From Paralvinella palmiformis (taxonomy: Eukaryota; Annelida; Polychaeta; Terebellida; Alvinellidae), in the NCBI GenBank assembly GCA_025642065.1, contig JAODUP010000156.1:1189001-1253000 (forward strand): DNA of 64,000 bases. Direction: 5' to 3'. Every line of letters starts with the position of its first letter. The stretch's first letter is position 1. The notes below the pieces were generated by a model. It was not told the origin of the DNA and did not search any database. It worked only from the letters and a program-made list of their open reading frames with translations. Shown one piece after another: positions 40,317-53,117 of this stretch. Made by a program: the position numbers and the translations under genes.

Positions 40317-40341
40317 CACTGTTGTAGCTCTCGACGGTCAA
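40317..40341 (-). CDS. NCS1: NCS-1-like, coding exon 2 (25-nt microexon)
   Basis: A 25-nt microexon between a polypyrimidine-AG acceptor (TTTTTTTTATTTCAG) and a strong donor GTAAGT. Phase 1 in and phase 0+2 nt out: the joined codons read F-DRRELQQ-W (residues 23-31), aligning with the FTEKEVQQW helix of human NCS-1 just before EF1. Too short for ORF calling; found by requiring the frame and the family sequence to match on both sides. A (TA)n/(TG)n tract lies about 45 nt downstream of the donor and a 1-kb minisatellite about 120 nt upstream of the acceptor. Confidence 0.9.
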
Positions 40342-40463
40342 CTGAAATAAAAAAAAGAAACAAATAATTTATTTGTCTTTGTGATAAATGTCTTAATTTA
40401 AAGTCGTTAACTAAATACTATCACCACAATGGTTGAATGTTACAAAAGTTAAAAAACACAATT

Positions 40464-41484
40464 AGCTCAATCCGGTTTTGTTCATTAGGCCATTCAATTG
40501 TTCAATCCGGTTTTGTTCATTAGGCCATTCAATCGTTCAATCCAGCTTGGTTCATTAGACCATTCAATCGTTCAATCCGGTTTTGTTCATTAGGCCATTC
40601 AATCGTTCAATCCGGGTTTGTTCATTAGGCCATTCAATCGTTCAATCCAGTTTGGTTCATTAGACCATTCAATCGTTCAATCCGGTTTGGTTCATTAAGC
40701 CATTCAATCGTTCAATCCGGTTTTGTTCATTAGGCCATTCAATCGTTCAATCCGGTTTTGTTCATTAGGCCATTCAATCGTTCAATCCAGTTTGGTTCAT
40801 TAGACCATTCAATCGTTCAATCCGGTTTGGTTCATTAAGCCATTCAATCGTTCAATCCAGTTTAGTTCATTAGGCCATTCAATCGTTCAATCCAGTTTGG
40901 TTCATTAGGCCATTCAATCGTTCAATCCGGTTTGTTCATTAGGCCATTCAATCGTTCAATCCGGTTTGTTCATTAGGCCATTCAATCGTTCAATCCGGTT
41001 TGTTCATTAGGCCATTCAATCGTTCAATCCGGTTTGTTCATTAGGCCATTCAATCGTTCAATCCGGTTTTGTTCATTAGGCCATTCAATCGTTCAATCCG
41101 GTTTTGTTCATTAGGCCATTCAATCGTTCAATCCGGTTTTGTTCATTAGGCCATTCAATCGTTCAATCCGGTTTTGTTCATTAGGCCATTCAATCGTTCA
41201 ATCCGGTTTTGTTCATTAGGCCATTCAATCGTTCAATCCAGTTTGGTTCATTAGGCCATTCAATCGTTCAATCCAGTTTGGTTCATTAGGCCATTCAATC
41301 GTTCAATCCAGTTTGGTTCATTAGGCCATTCAATCGTTCAATCCAGTTTAGTTCATTAGGCCATTCAATCGTTCAATCCAGTTTGGTTCATTAGGCCATT
41401 CAATCGTTCAATCCGGTTTGTTTCATTAGGCCATTCAATCGTTCAATCCAGTTTGGTTCATTAGGCCATTCAATCGTTCAATCC
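40464..41484. repeat. 35-bp minisatellite, 29 copies, next to the NCS-1 microexon
   Basis: Unit CCATTCAATCGTTCAATCCG + GTTTTGTTCATTAGG; four consecutive copies are 34 bp. Variants (AGTTTGG, GGTTTGG, AGTTTAG) are ordered: the block AGACC-AAGCC-type copies recurs, showing that multi-unit segments were duplicated. No spacers. Confidence 0.97.
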
Positions 41485-42439
41485 GCATTCATCTATCATG
41501 CATCTCGATCTCAACCTCATCAGAAAAGTCATATATCATCGTAACCTCATTATATAAATCACCGACAACTTCAATAAACAATACATTAACTTTATGTACA
41601 GACAACGATCACGACAGGTAAACAGGACAGGTAATTACATCAGCTAATTATAGGTAATAACACGTAACTCGACAGTATGTCTCTCACCTGTTATTACGGC
41701 GAAGGTATGGAGAGTGAAGGCTTTATGTGGTTAATGTATTATGAGAGTCACCAAGAGAGACACCGTTCATGACAACCCAACAACAATAACAACAACAACA
41801 ACAACAACAACAACGAATAATAATAAGTGTCATCATTGTCATTTCGTTAGAGAATCTGCATTGTGTCAGGTGATAGGTGAAGACAGCAATACGCGACTGG
41901 ATTTTAATGTCCAGTTAGTGGGCGCGCGGGTGTGTGTGTGTGTATTTATGTCTGTATGTGTGTGTGCGTGTGTGTATGTATGTGCGTGTGCGTGCGCGTG
42001 TGTGTATATGTGTGTGTTAGCAGTGTCGTATAAGGCACTGGCATAGATGACCAAGATCGTGAAAACAAACTCTTGACAATTCAGCAGGAGACTATATCTG
42101 GGGAGGCGTGTAATTTCGAACATGTGTAATTTCTAATCAGTGTGCGTGTGTGTGTGTGTGTATATATATGTATATGTATGTGCATATGCATATATCTGAA
42201 CCATTTCGTTCATGTCTGTAACCAGAGACCCCGTACAGATATGAAGTTGGTGACAGCTGGGTGTCGCGCGAAGCTCAGCATGACAAGAATTAACAATAAA
42301 CAACGAAGTCAGACAGATCGATATGGTACCGGAACAGAATCGATCATTGTCAAAGTGAACCGACGGCGAGATTTGGGAGAATATAGATATGAAATATCGC
42401 CGCTTTACGATCGCAGTTAATCACATCGATTACAGATCG

Positions 42440-42605
42440 AATGTTAATTATTAACAACGGTAAGATTGAAGGTGTTTGCCCACACCGGGATTTGAACTCA
42501 GTTGCTCGAGAACGGTGGCCAACCACGCTATCAGTTAGACCGCCGAGGCACTCCAACATAGGTGGGGAAGTGAGGTGTAAGACGAAACACCTCTCAGAAC
42601 TAGAC
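42440..42605 (-). mobile_element. tRNA-derived SINE remnant
   Basis: In reverse complement: CGGCGGTCTAACTGATAGCG (A box) and GAGTTCAAATCCCGG (B box), then GGCAAACACCTTCAATC. Adjacent GACGAAACACCTCTCAG resembles a second SINE A piece. Confidence 0.5.
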
Positions 42606-43740
42606 TTATGCCACCGAGCGCACTACCAGCCTCGCGAAACTAATCAAATAGGAATGTCGTTATTTCTCATCAATCCTCAGAAAATTGCACAATGGACAGT
42701 CACGGAACAGAAACAACGACGACGACGACGACAACAACAACAACAACAACAATGACTTGTTGAGAAACGTCACAGCAGGTCTAAAGGTTTCTAAAAATAT
42801 GAATGATTATGACAGAATAATTAATACAATAGTCGGTAAAAAAGGACTGTCTGAATAAATAGTAATTAGTATTCAAATGAGAGATCATTCTCTCGACAAA
42901 CCCTTTAATATTTGGTCATTTCGATGGAAAACGGTTATACGTGATGGTTTTAAGACACGCCAGAAACTGAAACCGAAACCGTTATAAGGTAGTCATTTAA
43001 ACCAATAAGCAAAACGAGGAAAATTAATGTATATTTAGCTCTATCCGACCTTAGATCAATAATTTACAATCAAGAAATGTACTGCTTTATTTATTGCCAT
43101 TCCTCATTTTGTTGAGTATCTCTAATTGAGGATATATCGGAAGATCGGCTCACAGAAGAAGAATATATTGACGAGTGGGTGGCGGCTGTCAATTGTACTT
43201 GTGTGATTCAACGAGAACAACGAGAACGAACTCGAGAACAACACCACGAGAACAACACCAACGAGAACAACACCACCCACACCCACCACCCAAACTGAGG
43301 GTTGGTTGTAGTGCCTTATCTCGAGAAATGAATAATATTAGAATAAAAGATATCATATAAATATAGGCTTCGTTAGAGGTCTGTATCCTTCGACGGAGTA
43401 CGTACATAAACTTTGTGTGTGTGTCTGTGTGTGTCTATGTGTGTGTGTCTGTGTGTGGCTGTGTGGGCGCGCGAGCGTGAGTGTGTTTCAAGGAAGCGAC
43501 TCGTGTTTTTTTTAGCGATGAAGAAACCAAACATCCTACAGGCATATATAATACTATGATTCGAACCCGAACCTAGAGATTTTTGACGGAGTGCACTATT
43601 AACAGCATCACAGAAGTGTCACATAAAAGGTTAAGAATTCCTGCTGTATCTGACTGCCTGCATGCCTATCTATCTATCTATCTATATATCTATCTATCTA
43701 TCTACCTATCTATCTATGTAGATGGATCTATCCATGTGAC

Positions 43741-43776
<36 letters not shown>

Positions 43777-44351
43777 ACCCATCGCATCATCCTTGATGAC
43801 TTTCCACGCCAATATGTCATTAAGCCACACACACACACACACACACACTTTCTCTTTCATTCTCTCTCTCACACACCACGTAGTACCCACAGAAAAACGT
43901 ACACAGACAGGATTCACAAATGGACTCTTTCACGGTCAAAGACCACTTCACCTCACACACCCACCCACTCATCTTATACAACTCGCCTCAACCCCCCCCC
44001 CCAAACCGTAATACTAGGACACAGAGACGGTGAAAATATGAACAGCTTCCTCATCTTCTAAAGAGAACCAAACGTCGCTCCTCTAACAACCTGAGATACT
44101 CAATGGGCTCGAGCTATTCATAGAAAAGAAACGTTAACGAACACTTGCTAGGTAGTGTTACTGGTTATCGTCTGCCTGTGTCGTATACTATTATCGTGAT
44201 ATTTATGTATAAACTAAATACGCCATTTTGTTCGGTGAACGTACGCGATTGAAATATTCGTTAAGTGTGTGTGTGTGTGTGTGTGGGGGGGTCTTTATTT
44301 AAGATATTCACCTATATCAGACGGCTGAAAATGAAATATTCAGTCCCACCC

Positions 44352-44382
<31 letters not shown>

Positions 44383-44699
44383 TACAAACATACAGAGAGA
44401 GAGAGAGAGAGAGAGAGACTTAACATCTAGGCTAATTGTCTCCTTATCGGCCAATCGACAACATGACGACAACGACAAGCTATCGGCCTCGATAAGACCA
44501 TCATATTACAAAAAATACTCCCCTGGGCACCGAGTAAGTGCAGTAATGCCACCGACAGAGCGTTCCTGAGAAGCGTCCATCGATCATAATCAGTAACGTG
44601 TTAAAGTCGTATCCAGACGGCCGAGAAATGAATAAATAATGAACTCAAGATATCGCCTAGAACACACTGAAGACCAATGTTGATGTTTTGAGGCAACTT

Positions 44700-44830
44700 T
44701 TGGACACCCGATAGGCCTTCAAATATGATGAGGCTTCAGTGAAAGATGAAACATCCTTCGGATATAGTTAGCGCGGGGTTCGAAACACGAACCCTGGGGT
44801 ACGCGGCCATCCATTCAATCAGTTAGGCCA

Positions 44831-44835
<5 letters not shown>
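44700..44835 (-). mobile_element. SINE A, diverged copy
   Basis: Reverse orientation: AAAGATGAAACATCCTTCGG and tRNA-like GGGTTCGAAACACGAACC followed by CAATCAGTTAGGCCACTGA; runs into (TA)n and (GA)n. Confidence 0.6.
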
Positions 44836-44891
<56 letters not shown>

Positions 44892-45692
44892 TGTGTGAGT
44901 GCGTATGAGTTAGTGAGTGAGTGAAAGAGAGAATGAATGAGTGAGTGAGTAAGAGAGGGTGAGTGAGAGTGAGAGATACTTTAGAGTCACAATGACAGAT
45001 TAAATGCGCCAAAAGACTCCGAAGGGATGATGAGGTGAGGTATAATCTTCGTTCGTCGTCGAGAGACAGCACTTCCGGTTCGGAACGAGTACATCGATTT
45101 AAATGGCATCCGCGTGGCAAAACGCGTAGTGTGATTGGTCACGGACCTCTGGGCCCGAGGATCGAATCAATTTCATCTCATTTACTTTCGGAAATGAATA
45201 ACAACAACAACAATAACAACAATAACAACCAATAACAGAACAACAAAAATAACGTGATGTCTGAAGCAATGATTCAATTAAGAAAGAAAGGTATCATCGG
45301 ATGTAATTAAATTCACCCACCCACCCACTGATTGACTCACTCACCCACCCACTGATTCGCTGACTGACTGACAGACCGGCTCACTCACTCGCTGATTGAT
45401 GATGAGTAAGTAAGTGAGTGAGACACAATCAAACCCGGTTAAGATATATTGACAAACGACCGACGGAGATCTAACACTAATGGGGACTATCTTGCTCGTC
45501 TTTTACGATTCGTTCCATCCGTAATTCACCATCCCCAAAACACAAACGATCCACGACCATTCATTCTTCTGTAGACGCCACAAAGGCATACCGCCGACTG
45601 ACGTAGCGCCTCCCACTCCCCACCCCCCGCGCGCGGTCTCCGAGAGGAAATCCAATCTTTTCAGCTATCCGGATCGTATGCGCGGACACTCC

Positions 45693-45706
45693 GTCGCCAT
45701 GGCAAC
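45693..45706. promoter_or_regulatory. X-box-like (RFX) site
   Basis: GTCGCCATGGCAAC fits the RFX consensus GTYNCCATNGNAAC at every position. It lies in a locally GC-rich, CpG-containing stretch (45550-45850) of NCS-1 intron 1. RFX sites mark promoters and enhancers of ciliary and neuronal genes (established); activity here is inference. Confidence 0.4.
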
Positions 45707-46154
45707 AAATTCGGTTGAGTTGAGGCGATAACAAGACGATGGTCACACGGACGTCTTAGAAACAGAAAACGTATTTCTCTAGAGACCCGAGGACTCTTAA
45801 CGCATCCATACAGAGAGATCCAGCATCTGTCCCGGCGGACGATTAATGGCTCGCGAGACTCCCACGAAGAATCTGACCTAACAGGACACCGTTTTGCATT
45901 GTTCCGGATACGAATTCATCTGGCGATTTTCTCCACGCTGTAGGCAGCTTAAACTGGATTTGCCAATTTCGAAAATCGCCACCATTCACCACGCTAAGAG
46001 ACATATCTAATCTATGTAACATTCATCATACAATTAAATACGTCATGCGGATTATAATCTCGTCCATATTTCGTGAATGGAAGTTCAAACATTGTTCCAC
46101 AACAGACCTGAAAAGACGGATTAAAATAACATCTATTTAAAAGGATATAAAGGC

Positions 46155-46275
46155 CTCTCACTGGAATAACTGGTAGCGCGGTTGGCCGTGAACGCGAAGC
46201 ACATCGGTCCTAATCCCAGCACAGCTATGGCCGAGGGGCGTTTCATCGTTCACTCGACCTATCTAGCTTAAATCG
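46155..46275 (+). mobile_element. SINE A, diverged copy
   Basis: Head AACTGGTAGCGCGGTTGG, then CTATGGCCGAGGGGCGTTTC and ATCGTTCACTCGACCTATCT; 3' part lost. Confidence 0.55.
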
Positions 46276-47212
46276 TGACCGCAAAACAGCGCTTTAAATC
46301 GATATAACACCATGTATTTATGTGGACAAATAATTATTGTGACGTCATAATTAAATATTTGTATGTTATGATAATTATTTAAAAAAAACAGCATATCCAA
46401 ACTGGATTCATCATAATTAATTCACGATGTTTTATAGTGATACATATCTGGCGGACACGTGTAATTCAAATTACCTTTCGAATGCGACCAGTACGTGAAA
46501 TTTGTAAACTTTATGCAGTCTGTAACGCGTACTGCACTGCAGACTTCCGGTTCGTGGGAACGAATATCTGTATTACCTGCCTCTCCGGGATGTTTCACCC
46601 GTCAATAAAAGGCTTTAGCTCGTTGTCTCATATTTCCCCTCCGTCATGTAAAACTAGCACCGAGGTTAAACTGGTTCACTTATCTGCTTCAACATCCAAT
46701 CAAACGAAACTCTAATTGTCATAGTTTCTCCCCCGGAGTTAATTAAACAATTTTAAGCATCAAATAATAAATATTTAAATCCTTCGCGGCAAAAAGTCGC
46801 CTGATTATTTTAATTTTACGACTATCAAATGGATGGAACTTCGGCTCCAATTTACGGATAACTCCCATTACTGAAATAATTCACCAGAACGGAAAGGACA
46901 GATGTTGTTTGATAAATCGGGATGGTGCTAAAAGAAAATTGTGATTAAATAAACTAATATTTACACGTAATTATAGTTAATTTTTAGCCAGGTTTTACGC
47001 AGTATTCGTTAGCTAAAGCCATATATCAACAAACGGCACACACACAGATGTTGGTCTCCCAACTCTCGGGTTTCACATTTATTCCAAATTAATGGAAAAA
47101 AGGTGATCGGGTGTAAGTGGAAGCTGTGGTCGGTCTTAAAAGAGTTCGAGAAGAAAATTGAAAAGATGTCACGTTTCTGTCAAAGTTTTGTAGATCGCGA
47201 AAACGCTACGAC

Positions 47213-47478
47213 TTGCTGTGTATTATCAGATTTGATGTGTATTATCAGGTTTGATGTATCATCAGATTTGCTGTGTATTATCAGATTTGTTATGTATTAT
47301 CAGATTTGTGGTGTATTATCAGATTGTCTCTGTATTATCAGATTTGCTGTGTATTATCAGATTTGGTGTGTATTATCAGATTTGGTGTGTATTATCAGAT
47401 TTGGTGTGCATTATCAGGTTTGCTGTGTATTATCAGGTTTGCTGTGTATTATCAGGTTTGCTGTGTATTATCAGATAA
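47213..47478. repeat. 19-bp minisatellite, about 14 copies
   Basis: Unit TGTGTATTATCAGATTTGC. The period is not a multiple of three, yet all three plus-strand frames are open because the unit has no stop in any phase. Confidence 0.95.
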
Positions 47479-47737
47479 AACAAGCGAGAATTTAGTTGAA
47501 CACCCTTACAGTTAATGTCAAGTACAGTTCGTATGATGGAGTTGTTTATAATAATCCAAGAATCTGTTTTTAAAGTTCAGACGTATATTTACATTAGACA
47601 CTGTAGCCTAGGCCAATGGGAAGTGTGTGTGTGTGTGTGGTTTATGTGTTCAATGTACGACCAGCTTTCCTCCGCCAGGTGGCTAGTAAGTAAAACTACT
47701 TTTTACCACAATGTTGTTGGCCAGAGAGTTCTAAAAG

Positions 47738-47930
47738 ATGATGATGATGATTGATGTTTTGCAGCCACTTTTGTGCACTTGGTAGGCTAAACGGGCCGAG
47801 CGACCTCCAAAGGTAATGAAGTGAAGCCAAGGATGAAACAACCTTCAGATATGCCCACGCCGAGATTCGAACTCAGGTGGTAGTAATCTGCGGTCCAACG
47901 CGCTACCAACTGGACTACGGAGACACCCCT
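47738..47930 (-). mobile_element. SINE A, full length
   Basis: Reverse orientation and complete: (GAT)n, TTGATGTTTTGCAGCCACTT, TGTGCACTTGGTAGGCTAAA, GGTAATGAAG, CCACGCCGAGATTCGAACTC and ACTACGGAGACACCCC. Confidence 0.88.
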
Positions 47931-49064
47931 TTCAAACCTTACCCTATGTTCATTTTACGATGGTTTGTGCGAATTTATGGGGATAAATTTATACCCGTCA
48001 GTAGCTCGTTCTGATAATAATAAAAAGGGAATAATAAATATGAAAGAGTAATTCTCTACATTTAAACCGAGGCATATTACTGACGTATAATACTTTCATT
48101 TTATCCAGATAGATATATATGAAATTTCGGGAAGTCGGCTGAAAAATTGTCTAGAGATATATTTTTGATAATTCAGAGCAGCATATTTACAATTACTCAC
48201 CGGAATCCTAATAGTGGGCTTTGGTAGGAAATTATTTTGCTGTACAAATGTCATCATCAAAGATAGATCAGCGAACCGTTTGGAACAGATTTATAATTTT
48301 TGTATCTAGATTGTGTTTTTTGTTTGTTGTATACATGCAAAATGAGCAATAAGAATAATCATATATGGACGTAGGCTACTCGTCGGATAAAAACGAAAAT
48401 ATACCGTTCCAAAAAACTTGATTTTCCTGTCACTCTCCAATTATAATTAATCGATTACAGCAGCAACGATTTAAGACTCGTCGTCTTAATTGGATGCGAT
48501 GCTCATTTAATTGCAAACCTAATAGTTGGGAAGCCAAATTTGTTTATTTCCATTATTAAAGAGATATTCCAACCTTTCTAATGCTTGATTCATACCATTT
48601 TGCTATTTCATAACAACTCAATAGCCTCGTTTTGAAGTACAAAAACGTCACTGAATGGATTCCCATCAACGAACCAATCAGAGAATCTCACCCTAAAAAA
48701 CGACGAAAACACAAACCCACGTCAACAAAGGTAGGCCTTTTAACGATCGGGATCACAACAATAGCAACTTTTTCCAGTACACTTTTAGAATTCGGACTTT
48801 AAACTTCACAATAAGATGACAACAAAAGCGTTTGGTGAGTGAGTCAATGGTTGGCTGGTTGAGTGAGTGGTTCAGTGGTGAGTGAGGAAGACAGTAAGTC
48901 AGTTAGTGACTAGTGAGTGGGTAGATTAGTGGATTTTCCTGGCATACTGGAGGTCATTTATAAACACCGAACAGGGCAGGTAATAAAGATAACAGGAATA
49001 ATCCCTCATGATTTGATGATCATTTGATAAGAGTAGATAAGCCAACAGAAGGTAAACACACACA

Positions 49065-49110
<46 letters not shown>

Positions 49111-49315
49111 CGAATTACTGTTAGTAAATCACAGATCAGATTTTATATCTTCTAGCTCTAAATTCACACAGAATGTGTCCTTAATAATCTGTGTATTGTG
49201 CATTTCTAGGGAGAGGATGAAATAACACTGACAGGGAGAATTACAAATTGTAAATATAACCTGTAGACGGGCTCTCCCCCTCTTTCTCTCGCTGTGTGTG
49301 TGTGTGTGTGTTATG

Positions 49316-49355
<40 letters not shown>

Positions 49356-49556
49356 AGTTGAAGGTGATTTTTCTTGTGGACAACTGTCTTTTGTCCAACT
49401 AACCGAAGCCATGTTAGTAATTCTATTTTCTCCAAGTCGTCATGTTGTAGTATTCGTTCCCTGATGATTAATACAACAAAGGACTAAAAAGGAGATATCT
49501 AATGACATTAGAGTGTTGACATCTGTCAACATCATCTCGTTCCTTACAATGAACAG

Positions 49557-49800
49557 AACAGACTAAATGAGTCATTGGGTGAGTGAGTGAGTGAGTGAAT
49601 GGATGAGTGAATGAGCAAGTGAGTGAGTGAGAGGATGAATGAGTCAGTGAATGGATGAGGCATTGAGCTAGTGAGTGGATGAGTGAGAGAGAGTAAGTGA
49701 GTGAGTGAATGCCCAAACAAATCCAACAATCCATACATCTACCAACAAAACAATCTGAGTTAGTGAGTGAATGAATGAATTAATAAATGAATGAATGAAT
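49557..49800. repeat. (GTGA)n-related degenerate repeat
   Basis: GAGTGAGTGAATGGATGAGT-type tetranucleotide-based array. Confidence 0.9.
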
Positions 49801-49917
49801 ATGCATGAGTTTAGCCATATATCAGGACACATTAGGCATTCCAATGTTTTAGATTAATTAAGTACAAACAAATAAACGAGTGTCTTAAATATAATGTTAT
49901 TGAATGACGTTATTGTA

Positions 49918-50080
49918 TGGGCATGGTGTCTAAATGGGTCAAGTCAACACCGGAAATAACTAGCCGTAATGAAAACTGGAAGAGACTTCAGCCATAGTTA
50001 GATGAGGATTCGAAGCCCGCTCTCGGGTGTCTTGTAACTAACCACGCTACCATTTTGGCCAAGGAGACGGTCCCCAAATC
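49918..50080 (-). mobile_element. SINE A, diverged copy
   Basis: Reverse orientation: CTAAATGGGTCAAGTCAACA, AGAGACTTCAGCCATAG, GATTCGAAGCCC and CCACGCTACCATTTTGGCC. A second tRNA-like head (GGGATTTGAACCCAGG) follows at 50215-50280. Confidence 0.55.
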
Positions 50081-50640
50081 TTGGATTAAGAAAAGCTAAA
50101 TTGATGAACGTGGCAGCAGAGATGATGCAGTAAGTTTGCCATCTGTAAATGACAGAAAAGTTAAATGTTGTTGTGATACAGAAGCCGAAAAAATACCATT
50201 TAGACATCATCAGGCCGGGATTTGAACCCAGGTGCTAGATGTATGTGGACAACAACGCTATCAGTTCGGCGAAGGATGATAAACACCCACATTTAGAACA
50301 GACAAGTCTCTCCGTACAGAGTCAGCTGTACTAAACGACTGTAGGATGTCATTATCGGTGAGCTTAATGTCATCTTTTCTATGACAGCTGGCTGTCATAA
50401 GATGGCCTGTATCCGTTATGACCTTGATGGTTTGATGAGCATCTCCACATCACGTGATGGTGACAGCCGATGGGATATAGAGTGGGGGGTTAGGGAGGGA
50501 GGGGGTGGGTGGCTGACTGGGCGATATACGTTCGGGGAGGTACCTGTCTCCGTGATGAAGATTACCTGTTATCAGGTGTAAGTGAATAAGATAGAGAGAT
50601 GGGAGCTGGTTTGACGAGATCTGTCTATCAACTGGGATAG

Positions 50641-50717
<77 letters not shown>

Positions 50718-50797
50718 CTAGCTCATTCATTCACACACTCACTGAACAATTGCCTGGCATATATATATAAAACATATGTACAGTTTCATCAAAAGAA

Positions 50798-50845
<48 letters not shown>

Positions 50846-51289
50846 CTCTGTGTGTATGGGTGTGTTAAACTGCTAGAAATAATTTGTATCTTATACACCA
50901 GATGACCTTATTAAGTATAATTATGCTATAAACAATATATCGTTGTTTACAAGCCACCATTATCTATTGGCGTGGCTACTAGCAATTATACGCAAGTGAC
51001 ATTAGTCAGGCGTGTGCACAAGGAACGACTCATGCACGTACCGACACACGCGCGGATTGAGATGTCGATATACAGTTACGAAGACTGATGCCACGAATCT
51101 TCAAACGGTTGCGACGATCATGAGACAAGAGAAAACGCTGACAATATCTCGATAAGGTAAGCAGAGATTTAAAAAACAAACAGCTCGCTGCCAGCATTTG
51201 TCAGAAGACAACGTCTGATCAAAACACAACCATATTAAACTCATTAATGGAATACGTTCAAAGAAGATGTAGAATAAAATCACACAATA

Positions 51290-52640
51290 GCCTAACTGTG
51301 TCACCCCACTCCCTAGTGTCCTACACTGTATTATCCCACACTCCATGGCACAATACTGTGTTATCCGTCTCTAATTGGTCCCAAACTGTATTATCTTGCA
51401 GTCTATGGTACAAGACTATGTTATTCCACCATTTAGGATCCTTTACTATTTATCCCACACACTATGGTTCAAGACTGTATTATCCCACACTCTATGGCCG
51501 AAGACTGTTTTATCCCACCCTGTAGGATCACACACTCTATGATTCAAGACCGAGTTATCTGACCCTTTAGGATCATAGACTGTTTATCCCACACACTATG
51601 GTCCAAATCTGTGTTATCCCTCTCTATTGGGTCCCAAACTGCATTATCTTACACTCTATGGTACAAAACTATGTTATTCCACCCTCTAGGATATCATATC
51701 CCATACTATTTATCACCCACCCTACGGTCCAAGACTGTGTTATCCCTCCCTATAGGGTAGCAGACTGTATAATTTTACCCTCTAAGGTACAACACTGTAT
51801 TATCCTACCCTGAAGGGTTGCAGACTGTTTATTCCTCGTTCAATGGTACAACTGCAACATTGTATTATCCATTATCCTACATTCTAGGGCCCAAGCTGTG
51901 TTATGCTACCCTATAAACTCCCACCCTTAATTAGTCTAGAATACAGTCTAGGGTTCGATAATTTATCAAACTACACTCTAGTATCCAGGACTGGGTTATT
52001 CCACCGTCTGGTATCTGAGAATGCATTATCCTACACTTTAGAGCCCAAGACTGTGTTATCCCAATCCCACCCTCTAGGATCCCAGTTTATATTATCCTAC
52101 ACTCCAGGGTAAAAAACTGAGTAATCCCGCCCTATAGGGTCCCAAACTATTTAATCCACACTCTTGGGCCAAAGACTGTTATCCTACCGTTTATTGTACC
52201 ACACTTTATTATCCCGCATTCTAGGGACCAAGATTATGTTACCTTACCTTCTGCTAGCTCAGAGTGGATTACGCTACATCTCAGAGTCCTAGACTGTATT
52301 ATCTCACCGTTTAAGGTACCATGCTATTACCCTACCCAATAGGGTCCAAGACTGTGTTATCCCACCAGTCTAGGGTACCCACTGGGGTAGTATCAGACCA
52401 TGTTATCCCTTGTCTGCCAGTCTATGCAGTCCCAGATAGTGTTATCCCTATCCATAATGTGTTACCTCAGCCAATGTGTTATCCCAATCTATGCGTTATC
52501 TCAACCTGGAAGCTCCCTCAGTCTACTTTATTGTTCCATCTTAGTTGTTATCTCTGGTTAAAGGTTATCCCGATCTACGAGTTACCACAGCCTGTGTATT
52601 TCTCCAGCCAAGGTGTTATACCAACCTATGTGTTAACCAA
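51290..52640. repeat. Highly degenerate minisatellite of roughly 35 bp, 1.3 kb
   Basis: Repeated phrases CTCTA(T/G)GGTCCAAGACTG, TGTTATCCCACC and variants occur some 35 times with heavy divergence and indels. It is an old array in NCS-1 intron 1; ORFs across it are not supported. Confidence 0.88.
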
Positions 52641-52798
52641 GCCTGGGTTTTTCCAAATTTATATGCATGAAAGTTTATTTTTGACAATTTTCTTCTAGCA
52701 TGTCAACATCTCACATTCCCATGTAGTTACTGATAGATCAGTCTTTATTGACATAGATAGTTACAATATGTCTAAACCCAGCTAATCTAGTCCCAGCT

Positions 52799-52976
52799 CA
52801 ATAGTTTAGTTGGTAGCGCGTTGGTAGCACCGATCACTACCACCCGAGTTCGAATCTCGGCGTGGACATATTTGAAGGGTGTTTCATCTTTGACTTCGCT
52901 TCATTACCTTTGTAGTTCGCTCAGCCCATTTAGCCTATCATGTGCACAAAAGGTGGCCGTAAAACATCAATCATCA
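52799..52976 (+). mobile_element. SINE A, full length with target-site duplication
   Basis: TAGTTTAGTTGGTAGCGCG head, GAGTTCGAATCTCGGCGTGG, body and tail AACATCAATCATCA, flanked by a perfect 10-bp repeat AGTCCCAGCT (52789-52798 and 52977-52986). It lies in the right flank of the degenerate 51.3-52.6-kb array in NCS-1 intron 1. Confidence 0.92.
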
Positions 52977-53061
52977 AGTCCCAGCTTTACACACTTAGTG
53001 AGTGTCTATAATTAAAAAAGTGTTTTCACATTATCTTTTGGACAAGGCGACAACCCCGTAT

Positions 53062-53117
<56 letters not shown>

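Noticed and set aside
40464..41484. CRISPR-like array of 35-bp repeats
   Set aside because: Units are contiguous with no spacers, and the genome is an animal's; it is a minisatellite.
45561..45746. Minus-strand 61-codon ORF over the X-box
   Set aside because: Short, Arg-rich from GC-rich DNA, no homology; kept only as a regulatory candidate.
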